From positions 1 through 64,000 of the forward strand of contig CATOTS010000017.1 in assembly GCA_951813625.1 (NCBI GenBank): DNA of 64,000 nucleotides, read 5' to 3'. The DNA comes from an uncultured Caldilineaceae bacterium. Lineage in GTDB: Bacteria; Chloroflexota; Anaerolineae; Caldilineales; Caldilineaceae. Of the stretch, positions 17,777 through 26,423 are shown piece after piece. Positions within the stretch are counted from its first letter, which is position 1. Each line of letters starts with the position of its first letter. The position numbers and the translations under genes were made by a program. Under the pieces are notes generated by a model that was not told where the DNA came from, ran no database searches, and saw only the letters and a program-made list of their open reading frames with translations.

Positions 17777-18139
17777 GGAAGCGGTCCGCCGAAACTTAGT
17801 TCATATTCGAAAGCGAAATTCAATATCCCGGCACGAGCTGCCGCCGCCATTTTCAGGAGCAGAACTGTCGCAGGCATTGCAAAATTGTACTGCGTTTTGC
17901 CGCCGAATGCCAGCTATGGGTGTCATGAGATATTTCTTCGCGCAATACGCGGTTATTTTCCACGCTTGTTCACTTTGGTACAATGGTCATCACTGTGGGC
18001 GGCGTTAAATCCTTCATCGTTGCCTGGTCAATCGGTCAACTGCCTGGCGCTGCACTCCTGGCCAAGCGGTGAAACTTCAGCCGATTCAGGCCGGTCTGCG
18101 CCGCCGGAATCTCCAGCTCAAAACACAAGGACTGCTGCT
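17777..18139. other. Divergent intergenic region
   Basis: 363 bp separate the leftward operon start (17776) from the FAH-family gene (18140). No gene is supported. A possible -10 hexamer TACAAT at 17979-17984 faces the FAH gene, but no good -35 sits at the right distance. Any operator controlling the divergent catabolic genes should lie here; no clear palindrome was seen. Confidence 0.4.
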
Positions 18140-18979
18140 ATGCGACTTCTGCTTTTCGATGACGACAAACTGGGTGTTTGGGACGGCCAACAGGTCCTGG
18201 ATGCGTCGGCGGCGGTCGCCGGCTGCGGGCATCACTCGCCCCAGGAGATGATGGAGATGGTGATCGGCGACTGGCCGAACGTCGAGCCGCGCATTCGCGA
18301 CGCGATCAGTTCCGCGCAAGGCATCGCATTGGAGGACGTGCAATGCCGGCCGCCCCTACCCAGGCCGGGTCAGCTGGTCTGCCTGGCGGGGAACTTCCTG
18401 GAACCGCAGAAGCCGGAGAGAGGCCTGTTCAACGCCTTCCTCAAGTCGCCCAACTCGGCGCTCGGCCACGGCGGGACGGTCGTGTTGCCCGACGCCGAGG
18501 CGAGTGTATTCCATTTTGAGCCGGAGCTGGCGCTGGTCATCGGCAAGCAGGCCAGCCGCATCGCGGCCGAGGATGCGATGGACCACGTCTTCGGCTACAC
18601 GCAGTTCATGGATGTGTCGGCCAGGGGGCTGCCCGGCGGCTTCTTCCTGGGAAAGTCGTGGCACACGTTTGGGCCGATGGGCCCGCTGCTGGTGACGCGC
18701 GATGAGATTCCGAACGCTAACGATTTAGGCGTGCGGCTCTGGGTCAACGACGAGCAGCGGCACGACATCACGACCGCCGACATGGACCGTCACATCCCGG
18801 AGCTGCTGGCCGAGGTGACGAATGTGCTGCCGCTCGAACCGGGGGATGTCGTCTCGACCGGGACGCATCACTTCGGCCTCGAGCCTGTCCAGGACGGGGA
18901 CACGATCCGGCTCGAGATCGAACAGTTGGGGCCGGCGCTGGTTGTGAACTGCCAGGATCCTTCGGGCCGCTCCTGGTAG
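18140..18979 (+). CDS. Fumarylacetoacetate hydrolase (FAH) family protein
   Basis: A 279-residue FAH-fold hydrolase. Metal-binding acids appear in FHFEPELALVIG (about residues 130-141) and TQFMDVSARG (about 160), and the catalytic loop region is KSWHTFGPMGPLL (about 173). Family members cleave C-C bonds in acylpyruvates, or act as hydratases/decarboxylases on 2-keto acids. A long open frame extends upstream to 16040, but it is antisense to the operon; ATG at 18140 gives the normal N-terminus (MRLLLFDDDK). Divergent placement from the dehydratase/aminotransferase operon suggests a shared pathway that ends in a 2-keto-acid cleavage step. Confidence 0.82.
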   Translation: MRLLLFDDDKLGVWDGQQVLDASAAVAGCGHHSPQEMMEMVIGDWPNVEPRIRDAISSAQGIALEDVQCRPPLPRPGQLVCLAGNFLEPQKPERGLFNAFLKSPNSALGHGGTVVLPDAEASVFHFEPELALVIGKQASRIAAEDAMDHVFGYTQFMDVSARGLPGGFFLGKSWHTFGPMGPLLVTRDEIPNANDLGVRLWVNDEQRHDITTADMDRHIPELLAEVTNVLPLEPGDVVSTGTHHFGLEPVQDGDTIRLEIEQLGPALVVNCQDPSGRSW

Positions 18980-19112
18980 CGCGGCGGCAGCGCAAGGGGT
19001 GCCGGCAGCGCAAGGGGCGCCGGCAGAGCCCAAAGGGTGCATCCCACATTTGGCGTTGGAATCGTCTGGCGGCGAATCCATGCCTGCGATAGCTGGAATT
19101 GTAGCCGGCTTT

Positions 19113-19431
19113 GAGAGAGGCACAGGGCAGTCGCAGGGCAGCCGCAGGGCGAGAAATGGGCCTGCCCCTCCGGCGGTGGCGGCGTTCGCTGATTTGGGGG
19201 CGGGCCGTTGGGCCGCGGGGAGTACCGGGCTGCATTGACCCCCTCACGCGGCGGGAGGAGAACTTCAGGGGGGCGTTGCGGGGGGAGTCCCCCCGCACAA
19301 GGGAGGGCCGAAGGCCCGACCGTCCAAAAGAATACAGGAAAGCGAATACCTCCACTCTGCCGGAGAAGGGACCGTGGACCGGCAATGACTTCCTTGCCAG
19401 CGTGCGTATTGGAAAACGTGCCCCAATTATG
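19113..19431. repeat. Modular repeat B1: L-core-R (one core)
   Basis: Non-coding element with one 59-bp core at 19267-19325. The left module (about 19113-19266; GAGAGGCAC, GGCGGCGTTCGC, GGGCTGCATTGACCCC) and right module (about 19326-19431; AAAAGAATACAGGAAAGCG, then GAAGGGACCGTGGACCGGC) recur around the cores at 33.3-33.8 kb and, inverted, at 53.6-54.2 kb. The core consists of two perfect hairpins: stems of 9 bp (TGCGGGGGG/CCCCCCGCA) and 5 bp (GGGCC/GGCCC). The region 18980-19112 before it has GC-rich short repeats (GCCGGCAGCGCAAGGGG) but no gene. Confidence 0.8.
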
Positions 19432-19796
19432 GGATGGACCCGCCAAAAAAAGGTCGCTTGTCCCGTGATTGAGCTTGTGATACGCTTAGGGACGAGGGAT
19501 TGGGATCCGTCCGAGTGCAACGTGACTGCATCAAGGGCGGATGGCAGTTTGGTTGCCGCCGATCGTCGCTAAGATGCTGTTGGCGGTAACCAAATTTGCT
19601 CGCACCGCGGTTGTCTCGGCCCAACGTCTCCACGCAGTCCCTGTCGCTCAGTTCGCCGATGCCGCGCCCGTTGAAGTCAGCCATCCGCGCCGGCGCAGTC
19701 GAAACGGTCCAAGTGGGCCGCGAACCGAACGCAAGCCCCTTCCCCCGACCACCTACCTGCCCAAACAAGGTCTCGAACGCCCAGGCAGTAGCGATC

Positions 19797-20717
19797 TTGT
19801 CCATCTACGTCGAAATCTCCATTCGCGGCAACCTTGACGAACTATGGCGGCGAACGCAGGTTCCCGAGCTGCACGAACGCTGGGACCTGCGCTTCACGTC
19901 GATAGAGTATCTGGAACGGGCTGACGGCTCCGCCGCCCAGCAGTTCCGCTATGCCACGCGCATTGGGTTCGGCAAGGAGATCGAGGGCTGGGGGGAAACG
20001 GTCGGCGAGCGGCTGGACGCCAACACCCGCACTTCTGCGCTCAAGTTCGGTTCCGATGATCGACGCTCGCTGATCAGGGCCGGTTCCGGATATTGGAAAT
20101 ACGAGCAGATTGGTGAGGAAGTGCGCTTCGTCACCGGCTACGACTACGACGTTCGCTGGGGTCTGTTGGGGCGAGCTATCGACCGTATGCTGTTTCGTCC
20201 CCTGCTTGGCTGGGCAACGGCCTGGAGTTTCGACCGGCTGCGGCTGTGGATCGAGGAGGGGCGGGAGCCGGAAGAAGGGGCGCGCCGGGCCTTGATCCAT
20301 GCGCTAGCGGCGGCGACGATCGCGCTGGTCTGGATCTGGCAGGGAACTGTGCCCAAGCTGGCCGGGCCGCACCCCGAAGAGCTGGCCCTAATCGTTGCCT
20401 CGGGCGTGCCGGAGCAGTGGGGGCCTGCTGCGGCGCGGCTGCTCGGCGCGGGAGAAGTCCTGTTCGGCTTCGCCTTTTTGCTGTGGGCGCGTCGCCGCTG
20501 GCCGTGGCTGCTGAACATCGGCATGATGGTGTTTGCGCTGGCTGCCGTGACGGCCGCGGCGCCTGAGAAACTCGCGGGGCCTTTCAGCCCGTTCGTCCTC
20601 AATCTGTTGCTTGTCGTTCTTGCCGCCATCGGCCTGCTGTCGTTGCGCGGCCTGCCGTCGGCTCGACGCTGTCAGCGCCGTCCGCCCGGCGACGCATCCA
20701 AGGAGACCGCCCCGTGA
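19797..20717 (+). CDS. SRPBCC-like plus DoxX-like membrane protein
   Basis: About 306 residues. The N-terminal ~145 residues (EISIRGNLDELWRRT, ELHERWDLRF) resemble an SRPBCC/polyketide-cyclase-like lipid-binding fold. After a hinge around WIEEGREPEEGARR, a C-terminal region with about four hydrophobic helices (ALVWIWQGTVPKLAGPHPEE onward) matches the DoxX-like family. The start is uncertain: TTG 19797 is chosen because the domain begins there, and the frame is open further upstream. It overlaps the DUF4166 gene (GTGA), and such pairs are common. Possible role in envelope lipid or small-molecule handling; unproven. Confidence 0.65.
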   Translation: MSIYVEISIRGNLDELWRRTQVPELHERWDLRFTSIEYLERADGSAAQQFRYATRIGFGKEIEGWGETVGERLDANTRTSALKFGSDDRRSLIRAGSGYWKYEQIGEEVRFVTGYDYDVRWGLLGRAIDRMLFRPLLGWATAWSFDRLRLWIEEGREPEEGARRALIHALAAATIALVWIWQGTVPKLAGPHPEELALIVASGVPEQWGPAAARLLGAGEVLFGFAFLLWARRRWPWLLNIGMMVFALAAVTAAAPEKLAGPFSPFVLNLLLVVLAAIGLLSLRGLPSARRCQRRPPGDASKETAP

Positions 20718-21388
20718 CTTCGATCTACCAGCGTGCGCTCGGATCCGATTTCAGCCGGCTACATCCGGAGATCCAGGCGCGTTTCGGCATTACCAGCGCC
20801 GACGGGCGCGCCGCCGTCGGGAAGGGGACGATGGAGAATGTCTGGCACGGGAGGTTCTACACGCTGCCCTTCCTCTATGTCGGCACGTGGCGAAACATCA
20901 TGTTTCCCGAACGGGGTCAGAACATCCCGTTCACGATTGAAAACTGGGCCTACCGCGATTCGTACGGACGGGAAACGGTAACCTGGCTGCGCACGTTCAG
21001 CACGGGGCGGCGGCGGCGGTTTGACGCCTACATGATCTACAGCGAACAGAGGCAGCGAATCGTCGACTATCTCGGCACGCGCCAGCACCTGGCCGTGGAC
21101 CTGGATCTCTCGGTTGCCGACAACGGCGGCCTGCGGCTGCGCTCCGGGGAGCAGCGTTTCTACGAAAGGCCGCTTGCATTCCGTTTTCCACTTTTCTTTT
21201 CCGGCGTGGCTGACGTTTGTGAGTGGTTTGACGATGCGAGCGGACGATTCGGAATCGAGGTGAAGGTTATAAACAAGACTTGGGGGCCGCTGTTCGGCTA
21301 CAGGGGGGCCTTCGACGTCGAGTGGGTCGACGCGGCGGACGGGCCGCCGGACACTGTCAGGCCGAGACGCGAGGAGCGGCGGGAGTAG
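20714..21388 (+). CDS. DUF4166 domain protein
   Basis: A 224-residue protein beginning MTSIYQRALGSDFSRLHPEI, a DUF4166-type opening; GRFYTLPFLYVGTWRNIMFPE and GTRQHLAVDLDLSV are further family-like blocks. No signal peptide or membrane span is visible. The GTG start overlaps the stop of the DoxX-like gene and has AAGGAG about ten bases upstream, so the two are translationally coupled. DUF4166 frequently accompanies DoxX-like membrane domains, and here the pair forms a two-gene operon. Function unknown. Confidence 0.75.
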   Translation: MTSIYQRALGSDFSRLHPEIQARFGITSADGRAAVGKGTMENVWHGRFYTLPFLYVGTWRNIMFPERGQNIPFTIENWAYRDSYGRETVTWLRTFSTGRRRRFDAYMIYSEQRQRIVDYLGTRQHLAVDLDLSVADNGGLRLRSGEQRFYERPLAFRFPLFFSGVADVCEWFDDASGRFGIEVKVINKTWGPLFGYRGAFDVEWVDAADGPPDTVRPRREERRE

Positions 21389-21466
21389 GTTGCAAAAGGA
21401 GAACGCGCGCAGCGCGGCCTGCAAAGCGGCGTTCGCGGCAGGCGTGTACAATCTTGAGAAAGGCCT

Positions 21467-22634
21467 TTGATAGATTCGCGACCGATCACCGCCGGGCCGC
21501 AGCATCACCGGTTCGGTTACTATGACAAACTCCATTTTTGATCCGTCCGCCCGCTATGCGCTGGGTATGGAGGTCGGTTTTGAGCATCGACCGCCGACGC
21601 CGGAGGACCGGGTCGACGTCGGGATGGTCGACCTGTGCGACGGCGACCGTTGGATCGAGCTGGGCGAGAGCCGCGCGTGGGGCTGGCAGGCGGGCCTCAT
21701 GCTGCGGTGGCTGCCGCGCTCCGATAGTGAGATTGTCTGGAATGACAGGGTGGACGGCCGGTTTGTCACCCATAGCCTGAACGTAGGGACGGGTCAGCGG
21801 CGTACGCTGGGGCACCCGGTCTTCACGCTCAGCCGCGACGGCGTCAGCGCGCTGGCGATCGACTTCCTCCGCCTTGAGGATATGCGGCCCGGTTACGGCT
21901 ACATGGGAATTCAGGATCCCTGGCGCGATGTCCTGGCGCCGCGTGAGACGGGCAACCACGCGGTTGACCTGAGCACCGGCGCGGGCGAGTTGATCGTCAG
22001 CCTGGCCGAGGCGGCGGCAATCCCCTACCCGCGCGGCGACATCAGCGCGGCGAAGCACTTATTCAACGTTCTCATTTTCAACCCAAGCGGCAGCCATTTT
22101 CTCTTTCTGCACCGCTGGCGCTTCGGCGGGGGCGGCTTTCATACGCGCATGCTCACGGCGCGGGCCGACGGCTCCGGGCTAACGGTTGCGGACCATTCCG
22201 GCTTCACCTCCCACCTGACCTGGCGCGACGACAGGCAGATCCTGGCCTGGTCGAGGCGGCCGTCGCACGGCGACGCGAATTACCCGTTCCCGAACGCCGA
22301 GGACGGCTCCTGCGGGCCGGACCAGATTGTGGGCAAGGAACGGATGCCGCTCAACGGACACTGCACCTACCTGTTCGACAACAGCTGGGTCCTGAACGAT
22401 ACCTACCCGCAAGGAGACGAACGGCTGCATGACCTCTACCTCTACCATGTGCCCAGCGACCGGCGCGTCGATCTTGGCCGCTTCCACGCGCCGCCCGCCT
22501 GTACGGACACGCTGCGCTGCGACCTGCACCCGCGCTCCAGCCCGGACGGCAGCGAGATCGTGATCGATTCGACGCACGGCGGCCATGGGCGGCAGATGTA
22601 TCTCTTCAAGCTGGGGGAGATTGTTGCGGCGTAA
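21467..22634 (+). pseudogene. PD40/oligogalacturonide-lyase-like beta-propeller, frameshifted near 5' end
   Basis: Paralogue of the gene at 24477. The first ~24 residues (PITAGPQHHRFGYYDKLHF) are read from TTG 21467 and hit TGA at 21539-21541. The rest is in the +1 frame from 21540 (DPSARYALGMEVGFEHR) to the stop at 22634. The shift falls in a run of five T (21535-21539) and is explained by one extra T. Without it the protein would be about 388 residues of PD40-type blades (DLHPRSSPDGSEIV). Alternatively translation restarts at ATG 21522, giving 370 residues lacking the first strand. Sequencing error and true decay cannot be separated here. Confidence 0.7.
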
Positions 22635-22693
22635 GGAACTTGCGAGTTAACCTTGCGTTGGACGTGATGATATTTCGGTCGCACGAGGTCAAT

Positions 22694-22921
22694 ATGCGAA
22701 CTACATTGAACATTGATGACGATGTGCTGGTGGTCGCGAGGGCGCTGGCGGAGCGCAACGCGTGCAGTCTAGGCAGTGCGGTTTCAGAGCTGGCCAGGCG
22801 AGGGATCAAGGGATGGGACTCGATCAAGGACAGCGACTGCTACCCGGTCTTCCGCGTCTCACCTACTTCAGAACCCATTACAAATGACGACGTAAGAAAA
22901 GCTCTCGGCGATTGGCCTTGA
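22694..22921 (+). CDS. VapB-like ribbon-helix-helix antitoxin, orphan
   Basis: A 75-residue protein starting MRTTLNIDDDVLVVARALAE, the typical beta strand plus helix of CopG/VapB antitoxins, followed by SLGSAVSELARRGI. The tail ends NDDVRKALGDWP, the part that normally binds the toxin. VapC PIN-domain toxins usually begin within a few bases of this stop, but the following ~300 bp hold no PIN domain, only short non-homologous frames. It is therefore an orphan antitoxin or the remnant of a lost pair. Confidence 0.65.
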   Translation: MRTTLNIDDDVLVVARALAERNACSLGSAVSELARRGIKGWDSIKDSDCYPVFRVSPTSEPITNDDVRKALGDWP

Positions 22922-22988
22922 CCGTTTACCCGAACCTGGAGCCGGCGCTGTACCAACTTGCCCCTCCGCACAAGCCGTCGCTTAGATT

Positions 22989-23016
22989 TTGACGGGCGCG
23001 TTTTTCCCTTTAGAAT
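22989..23016 (+). promoter_or_regulatory. Candidate sigma70-type promoter
   Basis: TTGACG at 22989-22994 and TAGAAT at 23011-23016 are separated by 16 bases. The site lies in the otherwise empty 22922-23226 stretch, about 210 bp ahead of the gene at 23227, and is the best promoter candidate for it. Confidence 0.4.
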
Positions 23017-23226
23017 GCAGCGAACCACTGAGGTCGGCCCAATGGGTTCAGCCGAAACTAAAGGGCGGGCCAGTATCCGAATGCCGGTCGCTTCGCCGGA
23101 GTGCTGGATGCGAAAATTCCGTAATCTTCAGACAGTGCAGAGGCAGGTCTGCGAAGCCGGTCTACCAATCAGACGAGGCCGGACAGTCATGCTCTCCTGT
23201 TTTCCACAACTTCGGCCTATTCTGCC

Positions 23227-23748
23227 ATGAGTTCGTCAGAGCCGCCCATCGGGCCGCGATTTACCAGCATCAAGCTGTACAAGCACGCTTCCAGGAGTCT
23301 GTCCTTCTGGTATCCGCCGGAATGGCGGCTGTTGGAGGCTGAGGAACCCGATCCCGCGGTCAGCATCTACCCTGAGCCGTCGGAAGAGGCAACGTTTGTC
23401 TCGATCACGGTTCAGGATATGGGAGAGCCGCTGGCGGCGGAAGAGAGTGCGCTGCTGGCGGAGGGCGTGCAGGAAGGTCTGGAGAAACTCGAGGCCTGCC
23501 AGGTTGAACGGCTGGAGACCCTGGAGGACGCAGGCGACTGGTGCCAGGAGTGGGTCTGCACATTTGTGCAGGATGGGATCACCCGCCGGCGGCGCGCGCG
23601 ACTCTTTTGCCAAGGCCAGTATCTGTATTCGGTCGTCCTGCAAGGCGCGACCGAGGAGCGCTACGAGTATTGGCAGGGCATGATGGAATGGGTCATGATG
23701 ACCGTCCTGGACTCCTCTGTGGATTTTTCCGGAGAGCAAACGGGTTAG
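23227..23748 (+). CDS. Hypothetical acidic protein, 173 aa
   Basis: Soluble-looking acidic protein with no signal peptide or membrane span. The segment [20 protein letters not shown] (about 18-37), then [10 protein letters not shown] and a C-terminal [15 protein letters not shown], resembles the general pattern of PsbP/DUF1795-like domains (a protein fitting a 'profile plausible for polypeptide Y/W-rich beta sheet plus helix'), but the match is too weak to name. ATG 23227 sits in an isolated position with its own candidate promoter upstream. Function unknown. Confidence 0.55.
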   Translation: MSSSEPPIGPRFTSIKLYKHASRSLSFWYPPEWRLLEAEEPDPAVSIYPEPSEEATFVSITVQDMGEPLAAEESALLAEGVQEGLEKLEACQVERLETLEDAGDWCQEWVCTFVQDGITRRRRARLFCQGQYLYSVVLQGATEERYEYWQGMMEWVMMTVLDSSVDFSGEQTG

Positions 23749-23886
23749 GGCGGGCACCGTCCGCCTCCCTTCCAGAAGTTGCCGCCGGCTACATCCTCAC
23801 GATTGCTTCCCTCCGTCGCCCGAATCCGCATCCGCCGGGCGTTGCGAAAGATTCGAATCTCAGTGTGAGGGGCTATAGAACAAATA

Positions 23887-24446
<560 letters not shown>

Positions 24447-24476
24447 ACGAGAACGGCCCAATTCCGGGAGAGTACG

Positions 24477-25637
24477 ATGACGATTGCGCGTCCAATCACG
24501 TCCGGACCAAAGCATCACTGGTTTGGCTACTACGACAAGCTGCAGTTCGATCCAACCGGCCGCTATGTGCTGGCGATGGAGGTCGATTTCGAGCACCGTT
24601 CGCCGGCAGCCGGGGACGTGATCGGCGTCGGGATGATCGACCTGGCCGACGGCGACCGCTGGATCGAGCTGGGGGAGACGCGCGCGTGGTGCTGGCAGCA
24701 GGGCTGCATGCTGCAATGGGTTCCCGGCTCGGAGAGCGAGGTCGTCTGGAATGACCGCGAGGGCGACCGCTTCGTCTGCCACGTGCTGGATGTGAAATCA
24801 GGCAAAAGGCGGACGATCGGCTACCCGGTCTACACGCTCTCACCGGACGGCCGCACGGCGATCGGCGCCGACTTCCGCCGCATCAACCACATGCGCCCGG
24901 GCTACGGCTACGCCGGCATCCCCGATCCGAACTTCGATAAGCTGGCGCCGGACGACGCCGGCGTCTACCGGGTTGATTTGGCCACCGGCGAAGCGGAGTT
25001 CCTGATCTCGATCGCTCAGGTGGCTGCGATCCCGTATCCTCATCAGGACCTCAGCTCGGCGCGGCACTATTTCAACCATCTGCTGTTCAACACCGACGGT
25101 TCGCGCTTTATCTTCCTGCACCGCTGGCGTCTCGGCGGGCCGGGCTTCGGCACGCGCATGATGACCGCGGCGGTTGACGGCTCCGAGATCTATCCGGTTG
25201 ACGAGTACGGCCACACGTCCCACTTCATCTGGCGCGACCCCGAGCATATCCTGGCCTGGGCCAGGCATCCTTCGCACGGCGACGCCTTCTACGTGTACCG
25301 CGATGGAACGCAGGAGGTGGAGGTGATCGGCAAAGGGGTGATGAAACTGAACGGGCACTGCACCTACCTTGCCGACACGAACTGGATCCTGAATGACACC
25401 TATCCGGTCGCGCGTGGCGAAGCGAAAGTGCAGGAGCTGTATCTGTTCAATGTTGAGAGGGGCGAACGAATCGAGCTGGGCGAGTTTGCCGCTTTTCCTG
25501 CCTACACGGGCGAGTGGCGCTGCGACCTGCACCCGCGTTCAAGCCCGGATGGGAAGCTGGTTACAATCGACTCAGCGCACGGCGGCAACGGCCGCCAGGT
25601 CTACCTGCTCGACGTCTCGGCCCACCAGAGGGAGTAG
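24477..25637 (+). CDS. PD40/oligogalacturonide-lyase-like beta-propeller protein
   Basis: A 386-residue protein built of WD40-like PD40 blades (for example FDPTGRYVLAMEV, YTLSPDGRTAIGADF, LHPRSSPDGKLVTIDSAHGG). It begins near PKHHWFGYYDKLQFDPTGRY, the conserved entry strand of this family, which includes intracellular oligogalacturonate lyase-like proteins. Histidines in GHTSHFIWRD, HPSHGD and LNGHCTYL may form a metal or substrate site, as in oligogalacturonide lyases. No signal peptide is visible. ATG 24477 follows GGGAG at suitable spacing. It is clearly paralogous to the frameshifted copy at 21467-22634. The actual substrate is unknown. Confidence 0.75.
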   Translation: MTIARPITSGPKHHWFGYYDKLQFDPTGRYVLAMEVDFEHRSPAAGDVIGVGMIDLADGDRWIELGETRAWCWQQGCMLQWVPGSESEVVWNDREGDRFVCHVLDVKSGKRRTIGYPVYTLSPDGRTAIGADFRRINHMRPGYGYAGIPDPNFDKLAPDDAGVYRVDLATGEAEFLISIAQVAAIPYPHQDLSSARHYFNHLLFNTDGSRFIFLHRWRLGGPGFGTRMMTAAVDGSEIYPVDEYGHTSHFIWRDPEHILAWARHPSHGDAFYVYRDGTQEVEVIGKGVMKLNGHCTYLADTNWILNDTYPVARGEAKVQELYLFNVERGERIELGEFAAFPAYTGEWRCDLHPRSSPDGKLVTIDSAHGGNGRQVYLLDVSAHQRE

Positions 25638-25693
25638 CGGCAGGGCTGAACTCTCTTATTTTTTCTGATAAACGGGATCAGGCAACCTGAACG

Positions 25694-26227
25694 CTAGTTC
25701 CAGGTATAGGTCCCTTTTTCTTCCTGGGGAATCGAGTCGAAGGACTGCATCGCCTGTCGGCCCTCGGGCGTCAGGCCGGCGCGGGCGGCGATCTCCTCGG
25801 CGAGGGCGGGAATGTAGGGAATGTCTTCGCGATAGAGAACGGTCGAGCCTTCGGGCGTGTAGTGGACCTGCATTTCGACGTCGCCTTCGGCGGCTTCTAT
25901 CCTGCTCACGATTAGATCGATGTGGGTGATGTGGCCCCAATCCCACTTGCGGGACATCGCCCAGAAGCGCAGCGGGCTCCTCAACTCGAAGGCGTCATCG
26001 GTGACCGCGAAGACCGTTCCCATGTCGATCATGTGGCCGTACATGAGGAGCGCGCCCCAGATAAGGAAGGTCCAGGCGATGGCCTCTACGAAGAAAAGGC
26101 GGTTGATGCCCATCGAGAACGTCAGGATTCCGGCAATCAGCAGCGCGGCCGCTGATACCATCGACTTCGGCCGTCCTCTGAAAACCAGCCGTTCCTGTGC
26201 TTCGCCTGCGTGCGTGGATTCAGCCAT
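25694..26227 (-). CDS. Membrane protein with PH-like domain, unknown function
   Basis: A 177-residue protein with a short cytosolic head (MAESTHAGEAQERLVFRGRP), two membrane helices (about 24-42 and 47-66), and a soluble C-terminal region (FAVTDDAFELRSPLRFWAMS, RKWDWGHITHIDLIV) whose pattern resembles bacterial PH-like domains. It faces the PD40 gene convergently and precedes the ATPase-wHTH gene on the same strand by about 200 bp. Function unknown. Confidence 0.6.
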   Translation of the reverse strand: MAESTHAGEAQERLVFRGRPKSMVSAAALLIAGILTFSMGINRLFFVEAIAWTFLIWGALLMYGHMIDMGTVFAVTDDAFELRSPLRFWAMSRKWDWGHITHIDLIVSRIEAAEGDVEMQVHYTPEGSTVLYREDIPYIPALAEEIAARAGLTPEGRQAMQSFDSIPQEEKGTYTWN

Positions 26228-26350
26228 TGTGCCACTCTACTTTGTGCAATTCTGTGCAAAATTGTTCAGTCTTATGCGCCGCGGCCGCGGTCGTGCCGCG
26301 CCGGCAAGTTCGCGCAAAGTTTCGCGTATAGTATAGACCGTAGGGCGGAG

Positions 26351-26397
26351 CGAACAAAATCTGCCGGCCGCCTGCGAGTCGGAGGATGCAGGCCGGC
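26351..26397 (-). terminator. Candidate intrinsic terminator of the ATPase-wHTH gene
   Basis: Arms GCCGGCCGCCTGC (26363-26375) and GCAGGCCGGC (26388-26397) form a GC-rich stem with a small bulge. On the minus strand it is followed by ATTTTGTT, a weak U-tract. It lies about 25 bp past the stop at 26424. Confidence 0.4.
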
Positions 26398-26423
26398 GCA
26401 CATTCGATTTTGCAGGCTGGGCC

